From: Thermincola carboxydiphila | GTDB taxonomy: Bacteria > Bacillota > Thermincolia > Thermincolales > UBA2595 | Direction of reading: 5' to 3' | Assembly (NCBI GenBank): GCA_016841325.1 | Contig: JAENZJ010000001.1 | Span: forward strand, 62,001-126,000 | DNA: 64,000 nt | Position numbers and translations under genes: made by a program | Shown here: in pieces, positions 34,685 through 43,782 of the stretch | Layout of the letters: each line of letters starts with the position of its first letter | Numbering within the stretch: the stretch's first letter is position 1 | Notes under the pieces: model-generated | Database searches by the model: none | Told to the model about the DNA's origin: nothing | What the model saw: only the letters and a program-made list of their open reading frames with translations

Positions 34685-36919
34685 TTGTTTACAAATTTAT
34701 CGAAAAAAGGGTTACCCCGGAAGCTTTTTTCCGGCACGTTACTGCTGCTGTTTTTAATGTCTGTCGGGCTGCTTTTCCCGGCAGCGGCCTTGGCGGCCAT
34801 AGCCGCACCGGCGAATGTCAGCGCTGATGTAACCGGTGATACATCTGTCCGGCTAAGTTGGAGTGGTGTCAGCGGGGCAACGGGTTATAAGATTTACAAA
34901 AGTGAGAACGGGACGGCGTTCTACGAGGCGGGCGAAGTTGCCGGAACAGTAACCTCCTATACTGTTGCAAACCTGGTGCGTTACCGGACATATTATTTTG
35001 CGGTGACCGCACTAAAGGACCAGGAAGAGTCAAACCGGACCACAGTAAAAGTCCTTCTGGATGCCGGGCTGCCGACAGACCCGGCAAACCTGAGGCTTAA
35101 CGGTTCTCAGACAGCAGCTTCCATACCACTCATCTGGACCGGGTCGCGTGATGACAGTAATATAGTTAAATACAAAATCTATTATAAAAAGCAGAATGAG
35201 ACTGAATACAAGGTCTTGGCGACAACCAGCGCCACTCAGTATACGGCACAAAATCTTCTTCCCAAGACCTCATATTTCTTTTATGTCTATGCGATTGACG
35301 GAGCCGGGAACACTTCAGCCAACCCCACCAATACCCTCATTGTTGATACCCTGGCCATAACTAATGACACCCAGAAACCGGCTGCGCCCAGGATATCGGC
35401 ATCTGCTGTCAGTGCCGGGAAGGTTAAAATCACCTGGTCCGGGGCAACAGATAATGTGGGGGTTACCGGGTATGACCTGTACCGGGCGGTGGGGAGCGGC
35501 GGTTTTTACCGCATTGCCGGACCTGATTCCTCACCATATTATGATAGCAGTCTGGGTACCAATAAGACCTACAAATACTATATCAGGGCAAAGGATGCTG
35601 CCGGAAACATATCTGATATCAGCAACATTATAACTGTAATCACTGACAGCGCCGGAATGATCACTGTAAACGGAACCGGTGCAGACGGGGACAACGAAGT
35701 GGCGGAAAAAACCCTTGACGAAGACAGGGACGGTTATGTGGTCCTGGAAGATATTATGAGAATTGACGTACCTTCAGAGGCGATTACCAAAGATACCACC
35801 TTCAGGCTGGAAACAGGGACTTACAGTGACTATTCCACTTCCGGCTATAAGAAAATGGGGCAGCCGGTGGAGGTTACGGCAAGGGCCGGCGGGTCCAAAA
35901 TAACCGGTTTCCGGGATGAAATAAAAATTACCATGTATTATACCTCCTCACAGTTAGGGAGTACCAAGAGCAGTAAGCTCTGCATTTATTACCGGGATGA
36001 GGACAATGATGTCTGGGCTCCCCTGGAGACTACGGTATCGTCTGCTTCCAAAAAGGCTACTGCCAGGACTGACCACCTGACTGTTTTTGCGCTGCTTGCC
36101 GATACAACGGACCCGGACAGACCAACCCTGAAAAATTCCTCGTCCTCAGACAAAAGAATTGTTAACCTGACAGGAAAGGCCGAAGAATACTCCCAAGTGG
36201 AAATAGAACTAAACGGGGACGAATATGAGACAACTGCCAATGGGAGAGGTTCTTTTAGCCTTGAAGTAATGCTCAAAAAGGGGACCAATACCATCCGGCT
36301 GCGGGCAACGGATGCTGTCGGCAACAGGAGCAGCTGGTCCAGGGAGTATACTATTCGCTGTTCTCCTGATTACAGTGTTAAAGATATATCAGGACACTGG
36401 GCTGAGTTCAATATTCAGAAGGGCCTGGAAACAGGGCTCATCAATGGGTATAATGATAGAACCTTCAGGCCGGACCGGACTGTTACCAGGTCGGAATTCT
36501 GCAAAATGGTGGTTCTTGCCCTGGGATATAAACCGGCCAGTAATCCATACCTGCCATTTAAAGACCGGAAAATCATTCCTGACTGGGCAGAAGGTTATAT
36601 TGCCAGGGCTGTGGATAAGGGGCTGATTGACGGGTATTCTGACGAAACCTTCAGACCGAACCGGCAAATTACCAGGGAGGAAATGGCTGCTATTCTGATC
36701 CGGGCCGCCGGGCTTGAGGATGAGGCGGAAGATGCCCGGAATGACCGGCTTGGTTTCCGCGATGCTGCCCAGGTGCAGAAATGGGCCCGGGGGGCTATTG
36801 TCATTGCTGTGGAGAAGGACATTATCAGCGGGTATCCCAATAACACTTTTGGTCCGGGACGCCGCGCCAGCAGGGCGGAAGCTGTGACCATGCTGCTTAA
36901 GGCAGAGAAAATATTATAG
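34685..36919 (+). CDS. Secreted surface protein: three FN3 domains, Ig-like domain and three SLH domains
   Basis: This 744-residue protein has a signal peptide (about 1-38) and three fibronectin type III domains (about 42-125, 130-222, 232-325). A region of about 150 residues with a ZU5/autoproteolysis-like look follows, then a bacterial Ig-like domain (about 475-560, GKAEEYSQVEIELNG). Three SLH domains (about 565-744) each have a turn such as GYNDRTFRP, GYSDETFRP or GYPNNTFGP. The SLH triplet should anchor it to pyruvylated wall polymer. FN3 domains suggest spacing or binding to glycans. TTG 34685 is chosen because GGAGGCG precedes it. Its own promoter and terminator make it a single-gene unit. 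Confidence 0.88.
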   Translation: MFTNLSKKGLPRKLFSGTLLLLFLMSVGLLFPAAALAAIAAPANVSADVTGDTSVRLSWSGVSGATGYKIYKSENGTAFYEAGEVAGTVTSYTVANLVRYRTYYFAVTALKDQEESNRTTVKVLLDAGLPTDPANLRLNGSQTAASIPLIWTGSRDDSNIVKYKIYYKKQNETEYKVLATTSATQYTAQNLLPKTSYFFYVYAIDGAGNTSANPTNTLIVDTLAITNDTQKPAAPRISASAVSAGKVKITWSGATDNVGVTGYDLYRAVGSGGFYRIAGPDSSPYYDSSLGTNKTYKYYIRAKDAAGNISDISNIITVITDSAGMITVNGTGADGDNEVAEKTLDEDRDGYVVLEDIMRIDVPSEAITKDTTFRLETGTYSDYSTSGYKKMGQPVEVTARAGGSKITGFRDEIKITMYYTSSQLGSTKSSKLCIYYRDEDNDVWAPLETTVSSASKKATARTDHLTVFALLADTTDPDRPTLKNSSSSDKRIVNLTGKAEEYSQVEIELNGDEYETTANGRGSFSLEVMLKKGTNTIRLRATDAVGNRSSWSREYTIRCSPDYSVKDISGHWAEFNIQKGLETGLINGYNDRTFRPDRTVTRSEFCKMVVLALGYKPASNPYLPFKDRKIIPDWAEGYIARAVDKGLIDGYSDETFRPNRQITREEMAAILIRAAGLEDEAEDARNDRLGFRDAAQVQKWARGAIVIAVEKDIISGYPNNTFGPGRRASRAEAVTMLLKAEKIL

Positions 36920-36940
36920 AAAAATTTCCCTGTGTCAGTT

Positions 36941-36966
36941 AAAAGGTCTCATATGAGGCCTTTTTT
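36941..36966 (+). terminator. Terminator of the FN3-SLH gene
   Basis: AAAAGGTCTC (36941-36950) pairs with GAGGCCTTTT (36955-36964) with one wobble around an ATAT loop; the T-run continues to 36966. Confidence 0.85.
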
Positions 36967-37106
36967 CTATTTCAGCCCCTTTTGCAGTTCGGGTAACTCA
37001 TTGACTGGAAAACCCGGTCTACAGAGAGGGAGGATTTTACCGGAATTGGTCGAACCATATAAATAAACACAATAATACCAAAACATATTTGTTCAGGAGG
37101 GCAAGC

Positions 37107-39230
37107 ATGGCTGCAAAGAAAAAACCCGTTGCTGATGAAAAAAAGAAGAGATTAGTGACTGATGAAAATCTGAAGATAATATTCTATCTGGTCCTGCCAT
37201 TGTTACTGCTGCCCCCGTTTTTCAGGGGACTTTTTTTCGATTACGAGGCAGACCTGGCCCATATATATACTGCTCTGGTACTTGGGGTGTATATAATATT
37301 ACGCCGTGATTATATCAGGCTGCCGAAGAACCTGATGGATTACGCCTTTATCGGACTTGTGGCAGCATACATAATTTCCAACTTTGTTGCCTTTAACCAG
37401 AGGGCTGCCCTGGAAGGCGCCCTGAGGGTATTTAATTTCTTAGTTATTTACTGGCTCCTGTCACGTTCGGTGACCAATATGAGGGAAGTCAAAACCGCCC
37501 TGGCGGCGCTTTTTGCTGCCGGGGTCGGGGTGGCTCTGGCCGGACTGGGCACAGCCTATGGGACTTTTTGGTTTAGCGGGGCCTATGACAAGGGCCTGAT
37601 CCTTTCCACACTCCAGTATCATAATGCTGCTGCTATTTTCCTTATCGGCTGCGGGATAGTCGGGTTTTACCTGGCGGCCTCATTTGATAAGGTGTGGCTG
37701 CGTGTCCTGACCGGAGGCCTGAATTACCTCATAATTGCTACTGCCTATGGCGCCGGTTCAAGAGGGGCCATGCTGGTGGCTCCCATTGGCCTGGCGCTGC
37801 TGATAATCGGTCTGCCCAAAGAATACCGTTTCCGGACATTTCTTGGGTTCCTGGCTGTGCTGATTCCATTTGTGCTCACTGCCAAGCAGGTCCTGAGTTT
37901 TGAAACCCACAGTGAGGCTTATTACTGGTTATGGCTGCTGGCCGGATTCATTATCGGCTGCAGCTGCCAGTTTATTATAGAGAAATTTTTAAACTTTTCC
38001 GCTGCCACACGCAGGAAATTGATTGCGGCAGTGGGTATAGGGATAACCGCGGTCTCGGTAGGGCTGATACTCTTTATGGGACAGAAAGTGATGCCTGCTT
38101 CCATTGCCAACAGGCTGTCCAATATCAGCCTGTCAGACCTGAGCGTAGTGGAACGATTCTATTTTTACCGTGATGCCTTTGAAGTTGTCAAAGACTATCC
38201 GGTCCTTGGTGTCGGGGGCGGTGGCTGGAATTCGGCATATACCGGTTACCAGTCCCTGTTGTATTACACTACCGAAGTACACAGCCATCCCCTGCAGGTA
38301 TGGGTGGAGACAGGTACCTTGGGATTTCTCTTTTATGTGCTGATATGGATTGGTCTCGGAATAACATTATCGAGGGTAATGCGAAAGGTGGAGTCACCGG
38401 AGTACCGTGCCGCTGCATGGGTTTCGGGGATAGCAGCTTTGACGGTATCCATGCACAGCGCCATTGATTTCTCCCTCTCCCTGGGTGCTGTGGCCATCCT
38501 GATGTGGGCCCTGATCGGCCTGACAAGGGGAATTGAGCGCATGGGAACAGGGGATGCGCTAAATGAAAAGACAATTGCCGGGCCAACAGTCAGAACGGCC
38601 GCTGGAATTATAATGGCAGGTATTTTCCTGGTGATATCCGGCAGCCTGTCCATTGCTGCCTACACGGAAAGACAGGCAGGTGAAGCCTATAATTCGGGAA
38701 ATGTCCAGCGGGCTGTTGAGCTGTTTGAAAAGGCGAAAAAGTTTGATCCCCTTAACTATAATTACCCCATGTACCTGGCCCAGATGTACAATTACCAGGC
38801 CTATCAGCAGAGAAATATTATGCTGACCAGAACGGCGGTGGAGAATGCCAAAAAAGCGGCAGAACTGAATGAAAAGGCTCCCCAGCCGTTATGGGTGCTG
38901 GCAGAGACTTACCTGGGGGCCCAGATGCCCATGGAAGCTGCGGCGGCTGCTGAACAAGCTGTACAGGCAGTGCCGTGGCGGCAGGAGGGGTATAACAACC
39001 TGGCCAGGATTTACTTGTCAGCCGGGAATTATCTGATCCAGATGGGGCAGCCGAATAATGCCCGGACAGTCCTGGAAAAGGTCCTGAAGTTGCCGGAAAT
39101 GATTGACAGGCAGGTAGCCAAATTGGGTCCGGAGGAGCGCAAGGTTTGGAGGCACGGGGCGATTCCAAGTGTGGATAACAATATTACTGAAGCCATAAAA
39201 CAGGCGCAAGAGATGGTGAAAGGAATATAG
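37107..39230 (+). CDS. Second O-antigen ligase/polymerase-like membrane protein with TPRs
   Basis: This 707-residue paralogue of the protein at 11274 has the same Lys-rich start, the sequence PPFFRGLFFDYEADLAH (compare PPYFRGLFFNHELLITH), about 12 membrane segments and the loop VLGVGGGGWNSAYTGYQ with HPLQVWVETG. A C-terminal TPR region follows from about residue 545. It probably acts outside the membrane on lipid-linked glycan; ligase and polymerase cannot be told apart by sequence. ATG 37107 follows GGAGGG. It is bounded by terminators on both sides. Confidence 0.85.
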   Translation: MAAKKKPVADEKKKRLVTDENLKIIFYLVLPLLLLPPFFRGLFFDYEADLAHIYTALVLGVYIILRRDYIRLPKNLMDYAFIGLVAAYIISNFVAFNQRAALEGALRVFNFLVIYWLLSRSVTNMREVKTALAALFAAGVGVALAGLGTAYGTFWFSGAYDKGLILSTLQYHNAAAIFLIGCGIVGFYLAASFDKVWLRVLTGGLNYLIIATAYGAGSRGAMLVAPIGLALLIIGLPKEYRFRTFLGFLAVLIPFVLTAKQVLSFETHSEAYYWLWLLAGFIIGCSCQFIIEKFLNFSAATRRKLIAAVGIGITAVSVGLILFMGQKVMPASIANRLSNISLSDLSVVERFYFYRDAFEVVKDYPVLGVGGGGWNSAYTGYQSLLYYTTEVHSHPLQVWVETGTLGFLFYVLIWIGLGITLSRVMRKVESPEYRAAAWVSGIAALTVSMHSAIDFSLSLGAVAILMWALIGLTRGIERMGTGDALNEKTIAGPTVRTAAGIIMAGIFLVISGSLSIAAYTERQAGEAYNSGNVQRAVELFEKAKKFDPLNYNYPMYLAQMYNYQAYQQRNIMLTRTAVENAKKAAELNEKAPQPLWVLAETYLGAQMPMEAAAAAEQAVQAVPWRQEGYNNLARIYLSAGNYLIQMGQPNNARTVLEKVLKLPEMIDRQVAKLGPEERKVWRHGAIPSVDNNITEAIKQAQEMVKGI

Positions 39231-39244
39231 TGGTATTAACGACA

Positions 39245-39274
39245 GCCCCCGGCCGGAAGGTCCGGGGGCATTTT
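39245..39274 (+). terminator. Intrinsic terminator
   Basis: GCCCCCGG (39245-39252) pairs with CCGGGGGC (39262-39269), followed by ATTTT. The U-run is short. Confidence 0.75.
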
Positions 39275-39298
39275 GCAGAGACAAAGATAAGAACCGAT

Positions 39299-39346
39299 AC
39301 AGGCGACAGAGGAATAATCGAAACAGGCGCTAAAGGAATAATTAGG
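39299..39346 (+). repeat. Imperfect 24-base tandem repeat
   Basis: Two units beginning ACAGGCG lie at 39299-39322 and 39323-39346 and share most positions, including GGAATAAT. They lie between a terminator and gmd. Confidence 0.6.
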
Positions 39347-39456
39347 AAATATGCAGTTGGCGAAAAAGAAGGAATTCTGGGGTGTTTTCCCGAATAAAGA
39401 CCAACTAGATCAGTAATTTTAACTGGAACAGTAATTGCGTTGTTTAGGAGATGAGC

Positions 39457-40545
39457 ATGTTGAAAAAGGCTTTAATTACCGGGATCACCGGGCAGGACGG
39501 CGCCTACCTGGCAGAATTCCTTTTAAATAAGGGTTACCAGGTCCACGGTGTCAAGAGAAGGTCATCCCTTTTCAATACAGACAGGATAGACCATCTCTAT
39601 CAGGACCTGCACGAGGAAAATGTCAATTTCTTTCTTCACTACGGTGACCTGACTGATGCTACTAATCTGATCAGAATAGTCCAGGAAGTGCAGCCTGATG
39701 AAATATATAACCTGGCAGCCCAGAGCCATGTACAGGTGTCCTTTGAGACCCCTGAATATACGGCAAATGCAGATGCCCTGGGGACCCTGAGGGTTCTGGA
39801 AGCGATCCGGATCCTGGGACTGGCAGATAAGGCCCGCTTCTACCAGGCTTCCACCAGTGAGCTTTATGGTAAGGTGCAGGAAATTCCGCAGACGGAAAAG
39901 ACCCCCTTTTATCCGCGCAGTCCGTATGCGGCAGCGAAATTATATTCCTACTGGATTACGGTAAACTATCGTGAGGCTTATAACCTGTTTGCCTGTAACG
40001 GGATCCTTTTTAACCATGAGTCACCCTTGCGGGGGGAGACTTTTGTAACCAGGAAGATAACCAGAGCCATAGCCCGGATTAAGCTGGACCTGCAGGACAG
40101 AATCTACCTGGGCAACCTGAATGCCAAAAGGGACTGGGGCTTTGCGGGGGACTATGTAGAGGCCATGTGGCTGATGCTGCAGCAGGATAAGCCGGATGAT
40201 TTTGTTATTGCCACCGGTGAAGCCCATTCTGTAAGGGAGTTTGTCGAACTGGCCTTTGCCGAAGTGGGGATAGGAATTGACTGGCAGGGTGAGGGTACCA
40301 CTGAAAAAGGCATAGATAAGTCAACCGGCCGGGTGCTGGTGGAGGTTGACCCGAGGTATTTCAGGCCTACAGAGGTGGAGATACTGCTGGGTGACCCCGC
40401 AAAAGCCAGGGAAAAGCTGGGCTGGCAGCCCCGGACAAGCTTCCGGGAATTAGTTAAAATGATGGTGGCTGCCGATCTAGAAGAAGCCAAAAGGGATCTG
40501 TTCTGCCAGAATGAAGGTTTTAAGGTGAACAGGTATTACGAGTAG
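39457..40545 (+). CDS. gmd: GDP-mannose 4,6-dehydratase
   Basis: Gmd converts GDP-D-mannose to GDP-4-keto-6-deoxymannose, the precursor of GDP-L-fucose and GDP-D-rhamnose. The 362-residue protein has GITGQDG (9-15), [29 protein letters not shown], the catalytic [10 protein letters not shown] and [16 protein letters not shown], all diagnostic. ATG 39457 is used because AGGAG ends six bases before it; ATG 39451 abuts the ribosome site. The partner enzyme Fcl is encoded 9.7 kb away at 50246, although the two genes are usually adjacent. Confidence 0.95.
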   Translation: MLKKALITGITGQDGAYLAEFLLNKGYQVHGVKRRSSLFNTDRIDHLYQDLHEENVNFFLHYGDLTDATNLIRIVQEVQPDEIYNLAAQSHVQVSFETPEYTANADALGTLRVLEAIRILGLADKARFYQASTSELYGKVQEIPQTEKTPFYPRSPYAAAKLYSYWITVNYREAYNLFACNGILFNHESPLRGETFVTRKITRAIARIKLDLQDRIYLGNLNAKRDWGFAGDYVEAMWLMLQQDKPDDFVIATGEAHSVREFVELAFAEVGIGIDWQGEGTTEKGIDKSTGRVLVEVDPRYFRPTEVEILLGDPAKAREKLGWQPRTSFRELVKMMVAADLEEAKRDLFCQNEGFKVNRYYE

Positions 40546-40574
40546 TTGGGGATTATAAGTAGTCGGGGTTATAG
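40541..40574 (+). repeat. 17-base tandem duplication over the gmd stop codon
   Basis: AGTAGTTGGGGATTATA (40541-40557) is followed by a near copy beginning AGTAGTCGGGG at 40558. The first unit contains the TAG stop of gmd. Confidence 0.6.
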
Positions 40575-40679
40575 GATCAGGTATTTCCATGAAATGGTTG
40601 ACTTGGCTGCCAAAAAAGAGTAAAATAATTACTCAGAAGAAGATGTTTATTTTACTCTTATTTGTGTGGTGCGAATTAT

Positions 40680-41216
40680 TTGTTAGAATCATTGATAACC
40701 TCAAAGACCAGAATAAAGCTGTTGCTGAAGTTTTTCCTTAACCCCGAAAACCAGGCCTATCTGAGGGGTCTGGCAGAGGAACTGGGGGAATCCACTAATG
40801 CTATCAGGGTGGAGCTGAACCGCCTGACTGAAGCCGGTCTGCTGGAAAGTACCACCAGCGGGAGGACCAGGCTGTACCGTGCCAATCAGCAGCACTCCCT
40901 TTTCCCGGACCTCCACAGTGTAGTCAAAAAATATCTTGGCATTGACAAGGTACAGGCTATCTTAAATGATATGGGTAAGGTGGAGCTGGCCTTCATAACG
41001 GGTGATTATGCCCAGGGAATGGATTCCGGGATAATTGACCTGGTTTTGGTGGGGGAAATAGACAAGGCTTATATTCAGCACATTGTTGAGAAGGCGGAAA
41101 ATATAATAAAACGCAAGATCAGGGTCTTGGTTCTGAACAGGGGAGAGTACCTGAGGCTTAAAGACAAACTGCAGTCAGAAAAGGCCCTGGTTATCTGGGA
41201 AGAAAAGATTTCTTAA
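40680..41216 (+). CDS. Winged-helix regulator with nucleotidyltransferase-like domain
   Basis: This 178-residue protein has an ArsR-like winged helix (about 1-70; LITSKTRIKLLLKFFLNPE, STNAIRVELNRLTEAGLL). A C-terminal domain (about 85-178; KVELAFITGDYAQGMDSGIIDLVLVG as adjoining motifs) has the layout of a minimal nucleotidyltransferase. The usual GSxAxG core is altered to TGDYAQG. Relatives of this regulator are common inside polysaccharide loci. TTG 40680 gives the family's usual N-terminus; TTG 40662 is also open. Both have weak ribosome sites. It probably controls local glycan genes. Confidence 0.72.
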   Translation: MLESLITSKTRIKLLLKFFLNPENQAYLRGLAEELGESTNAIRVELNRLTEAGLLESTTSGRTRLYRANQQHSLFPDLHSVVKKYLGIDKVQAILNDMGKVELAFITGDYAQGMDSGIIDLVLVGEIDKAYIQHIVEKAENIIKRKIRVLVLNRGEYLRLKDKLQSEKALVIWEEKIS

Positions 41217-41235
41217 TCCGCTGGGGGAAAATGAG

Positions 41236-41460
41236 TTGAAAAATGTACTGGTTACTGGAGCGGCAGAGTTTATTGGGTATCATTTTACCTCAAGACTGCT
41301 CAACCAGGGTTACAGAGTTACCGGGCTGGACAATTTAAATAACTATTATGATGTTAATCTGAAGAAAGCCAGGCTGAACCGGCTTCAGGAATTACCCGAT
41401 TTTTGTTTTGTAAAGGCTGACCTGGCTGATCTTGAAGAGACGGCCAGGATTTTTAATGTT
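41236..41460 (+). pseudogene. Truncated NAD-dependent UDP-sugar epimerase fragment
   Basis: The first 75 or so residues match the N-terminus of UDP-glucuronate epimerases (LDNLNNYYDVNLKKARLNRL). Similarity stops near 41455, and the frame then runs on as unrelated sequence to 41559, overlapping the next gene. Full-length enzymes have about 310-330 residues. The nucleotide-binding motif reads GAAEFIG instead of GAAGFIG, so a key glycine is also lost. The break coincides with a change from GC-rich to AT-rich sequence, as expected for a recombination scar. A TTG start with GGGGG upstream survives. Confidence 0.82.
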
Positions 41461-41516
41461 AAAAACATTCGGTTGAGTACATATATGATAAGCATATCGG
41501 GAGGAGAAAAATTACA

Positions 41517-42821
41517 GTGTATAAAATATCAGTTATTGGTACGGGATATGTGGGTTTAACCACAGGCATTGGGTTAGCGAACTTTGGTTCAAACGTTTTA
41601 TGTCTGGATATTGAAAAGGACAAAATTGACAAACTTAAAAAAGGTATTATGCCGATTTACGAGCCTGGGATGGATTCGGTATTAAAGGAAAATGTAAAAC
41701 ATAACAGGCTAAATTTTTCTACGGACATTGATGAAGGTATAAAATGGGCGGATATAATATTTATCGCAGTTGGTACCCCCCAGGGAGATGACGGAAGGGC
41801 TGATTTAACTTCACTGTTGAATGCGGTGGAAACTATTGCCAGGAATATTAAAGGGTATAAAATAATTGTAACAAAAAGCACTGTGCCGATAGGAACTAAT
41901 GAAAAAATCAAGGAAATAATTAGCTCGGTTGATACAGGCGCTCATGAATTTGATGTTGTTTCTAACCCTGAGTTTTTGCGGGAAGGAAAGGCAATGTACG
42001 ATTTCTTACACCCTGACAGAGTGGTTATTGGTACAGATAGCCCCCGTCCTGTGGAAGCTATGCGGAGAATTTATCGGCCACTCTATCTTAACGAGGTGCC
42101 TTTCGTTTTTACTGACTACAGGACTGCAGAATTAATCAAGTATACTTCAAACTGTTTTCTGGCTATGAAGGTAGCTTTCATCAATGAAATATCCCGGTTA
42201 TGTGATGTTATTGGGGCTGATGTTCAGGCAACTGCCAAAGCACTGGGGATGGACGGCAGGATCGGCAGAAAATTTTTACACCCGGGGCCTGGTTTTGGTG
42301 GATCCTGTTTCCCTAAAGATACAAATGCACTGGCAGCCTATGCCAGGGATATTGGAATGCCTTTGTCGTTGGTGGAAACAACAATCAAAACTAATTATCA
42401 ACAGAAATTATATATGGTGGATAAGATAAAAAAAAGGCTGGGTAATCTATCAGGCAAAAGATTAGCTGTCCTTGGTTTGGCTTTTAAATCAGAAACAGAT
42501 GATATCAGAGAATCTTCAGCTATTGTAATTATTAATGAATTATTAAATGAAGGTGCTCAGGTTGCTGTTTATGACCCACAAGCGATGGATAATGCCAAGG
42601 CGCTTTGGGGGGACAAAATACTTTATTGTAAAGATGAATATGATGCTCTTTCCGGAGCTGAGGCAATGGTAATTTTGACTGAATGGAACCAATTCCGCAA
42701 TCTGCATTTGGATCAAATCCGTTCCTTGATGACTGGCTCTGCTTTTTTTGATTTTAGAAATATTTACAAGAGAAGTGAAGTAGAAAGTCACGGGTTGTTT
42801 TATGAAGGGGTTGGGCAGTAA
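41517..42821 (+). CDS. UDP-glucose/GDP-mannose 6-dehydrogenase family enzyme
   Basis: This 434-residue enzyme oxidises a nucleotide sugar to the uronic acid, most likely UDP-glucose to UDP-glucuronate. It has GTGYVG (8-13), KSTVPIGTNEKI, SNPEFLREGKAM and the catalytic cysteine in GFGGSCFPKD, then LGLAFKSETDDIRES. GTG 41517 follows GGAGGAG. It is the first gene of the second AT-rich cassette. The broken epimerase just upstream once may have used its product. UDP-ManNAc dehydrogenase cannot be excluded by motifs alone. Confidence 0.88.
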   Translation: MYKISVIGTGYVGLTTGIGLANFGSNVLCLDIEKDKIDKLKKGIMPIYEPGMDSVLKENVKHNRLNFSTDIDEGIKWADIIFIAVGTPQGDDGRADLTSLLNAVETIARNIKGYKIIVTKSTVPIGTNEKIKEIISSVDTGAHEFDVVSNPEFLREGKAMYDFLHPDRVVIGTDSPRPVEAMRRIYRPLYLNEVPFVFTDYRTAELIKYTSNCFLAMKVAFINEISRLCDVIGADVQATAKALGMDGRIGRKFLHPGPGFGGSCFPKDTNALAAYARDIGMPLSLVETTIKTNYQQKLYMVDKIKKRLGNLSGKRLAVLGLAFKSETDDIRESSAIVIINELLNEGAQVAVYDPQAMDNAKALWGDKILYCKDEYDALSGAEAMVILTEWNQFRNLHLDQIRSLMTGSAFFDFRNIYKRSEVESHGLFYEGVGQ

Positions 42822-42874
42822 CCATTTTGGTTCATCTATAAATTTAATAGAATTAGTTTAAGGGGCATTAATTT

Positions 42875-43711
42875 ATGAGTAGGGAAGTTTCCAAATACGA
42901 AATAACAATTGAGCCAGGCCGCGGTTTTGAGCAGTATTGGCGTGACCTGTGGCGTTACAGGGAACTGTTTTATTTCCTTGCCTGGCGTGATATTCTGGTT
43001 CGGTATAAGCAAACCGTAATTGGCGTTGCTTGGAGTGTAATCAGGCCGCTTTTAACTATGATTGTATTTACTGTGGTTTTTGGGAAACTTGCAAAGATGC
43101 CTTCTGAAGGGGCGCCATATCCAATCCTCGTTTATGCTGCTATGCTGCCCTGGCAGTTTTTTGCCAATTCGCTCAGTGAAAGCAGTAATTCACTGATTGT
43201 AAATGCCAATATGCTTTCCAAGGTTTATTTTCCCAGATTAATTGTACCTGCAAGCACTGTCATAGTTAGTATGGTTGATTTTGTGATTTCGTTCGTCATA
43301 CTTGCAGTCTTAATGATATGGTATAAATTTATTCCTGATATTCGGATATTGACTCTGCCGATCTTTTTACTTCTGGCCCTAGCAGCTTCACTGGGTTTTG
43401 GCCTATGGCTGGCGGCACTAAATGTCAAGTATCGGGATTTTCGTTATATAGTACCATTTATTGTTCAGTTCGGACTATATATTTCTCCTGTTGGTTTTAG
43501 CAGCAGTATAGTACCTGACCATTGGAGATTGCTATATTCTATTAACCCCATGGTGGGTGTTATTGACGGTTTTCGGTGGGCCATATTGGGGAGTAATGTG
43601 GACTTCTACTGGCCAGGCTTTCTTTTATCAATTGGCTTAACGGGGTTGATATTTGTATTCGGGTTAAGGTATTTCAGAAGGACAGAACGGTTATTTGCCG
43701 ATGTAATCTAG
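42875..43711 (+). CDS. wzm: Second polysaccharide ABC exporter, permease subunit
   Basis: This 278-residue ABC-2 permease has about six membrane segments. Its cytoplasmic N-terminal helix region reads ELFYFLAWRDILVRYKQT, and it also has PWQFFANSLSESSNSL and YISPVGFSSSIVP. ATG 42875 follows AAGGGG. It pairs with the ATPase at 43783. Its N-terminus (WRDILVRYKQTVIG) belongs to the widespread Wzm group with longer N-termini and differs from the first permease at 20673, so the two exporters probably serve different polymers. Confidence 0.92.
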   Translation: MSREVSKYEITIEPGRGFEQYWRDLWRYRELFYFLAWRDILVRYKQTVIGVAWSVIRPLLTMIVFTVVFGKLAKMPSEGAPYPILVYAAMLPWQFFANSLSESSNSLIVNANMLSKVYFPRLIVPASTVIVSMVDFVISFVILAVLMIWYKFIPDIRILTLPIFLLLALAASLGFGLWLAALNVKYRDFRYIVPFIVQFGLYISPVGFSSSIVPDHWRLLYSINPMVGVIDGFRWAILGSNVDFYWPGFLLSIGLTGLIFVFGLRYFRRTERLFADVI

Positions 43712-43782
43712 TAATAGCAAAGTATAATTGCTGCAATACCATAAGTTGTTAAACAACATGACTGCTAAGGTAAGGTGTTTTT

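Noticed and set aside
41460-41559. Continuation of the epimerase reading frame as a real C-terminus
   Set aside because: The residues after about 41455 show no epimerase similarity, and the end overlaps the strong ribosome site and start of the dehydrogenase gene.
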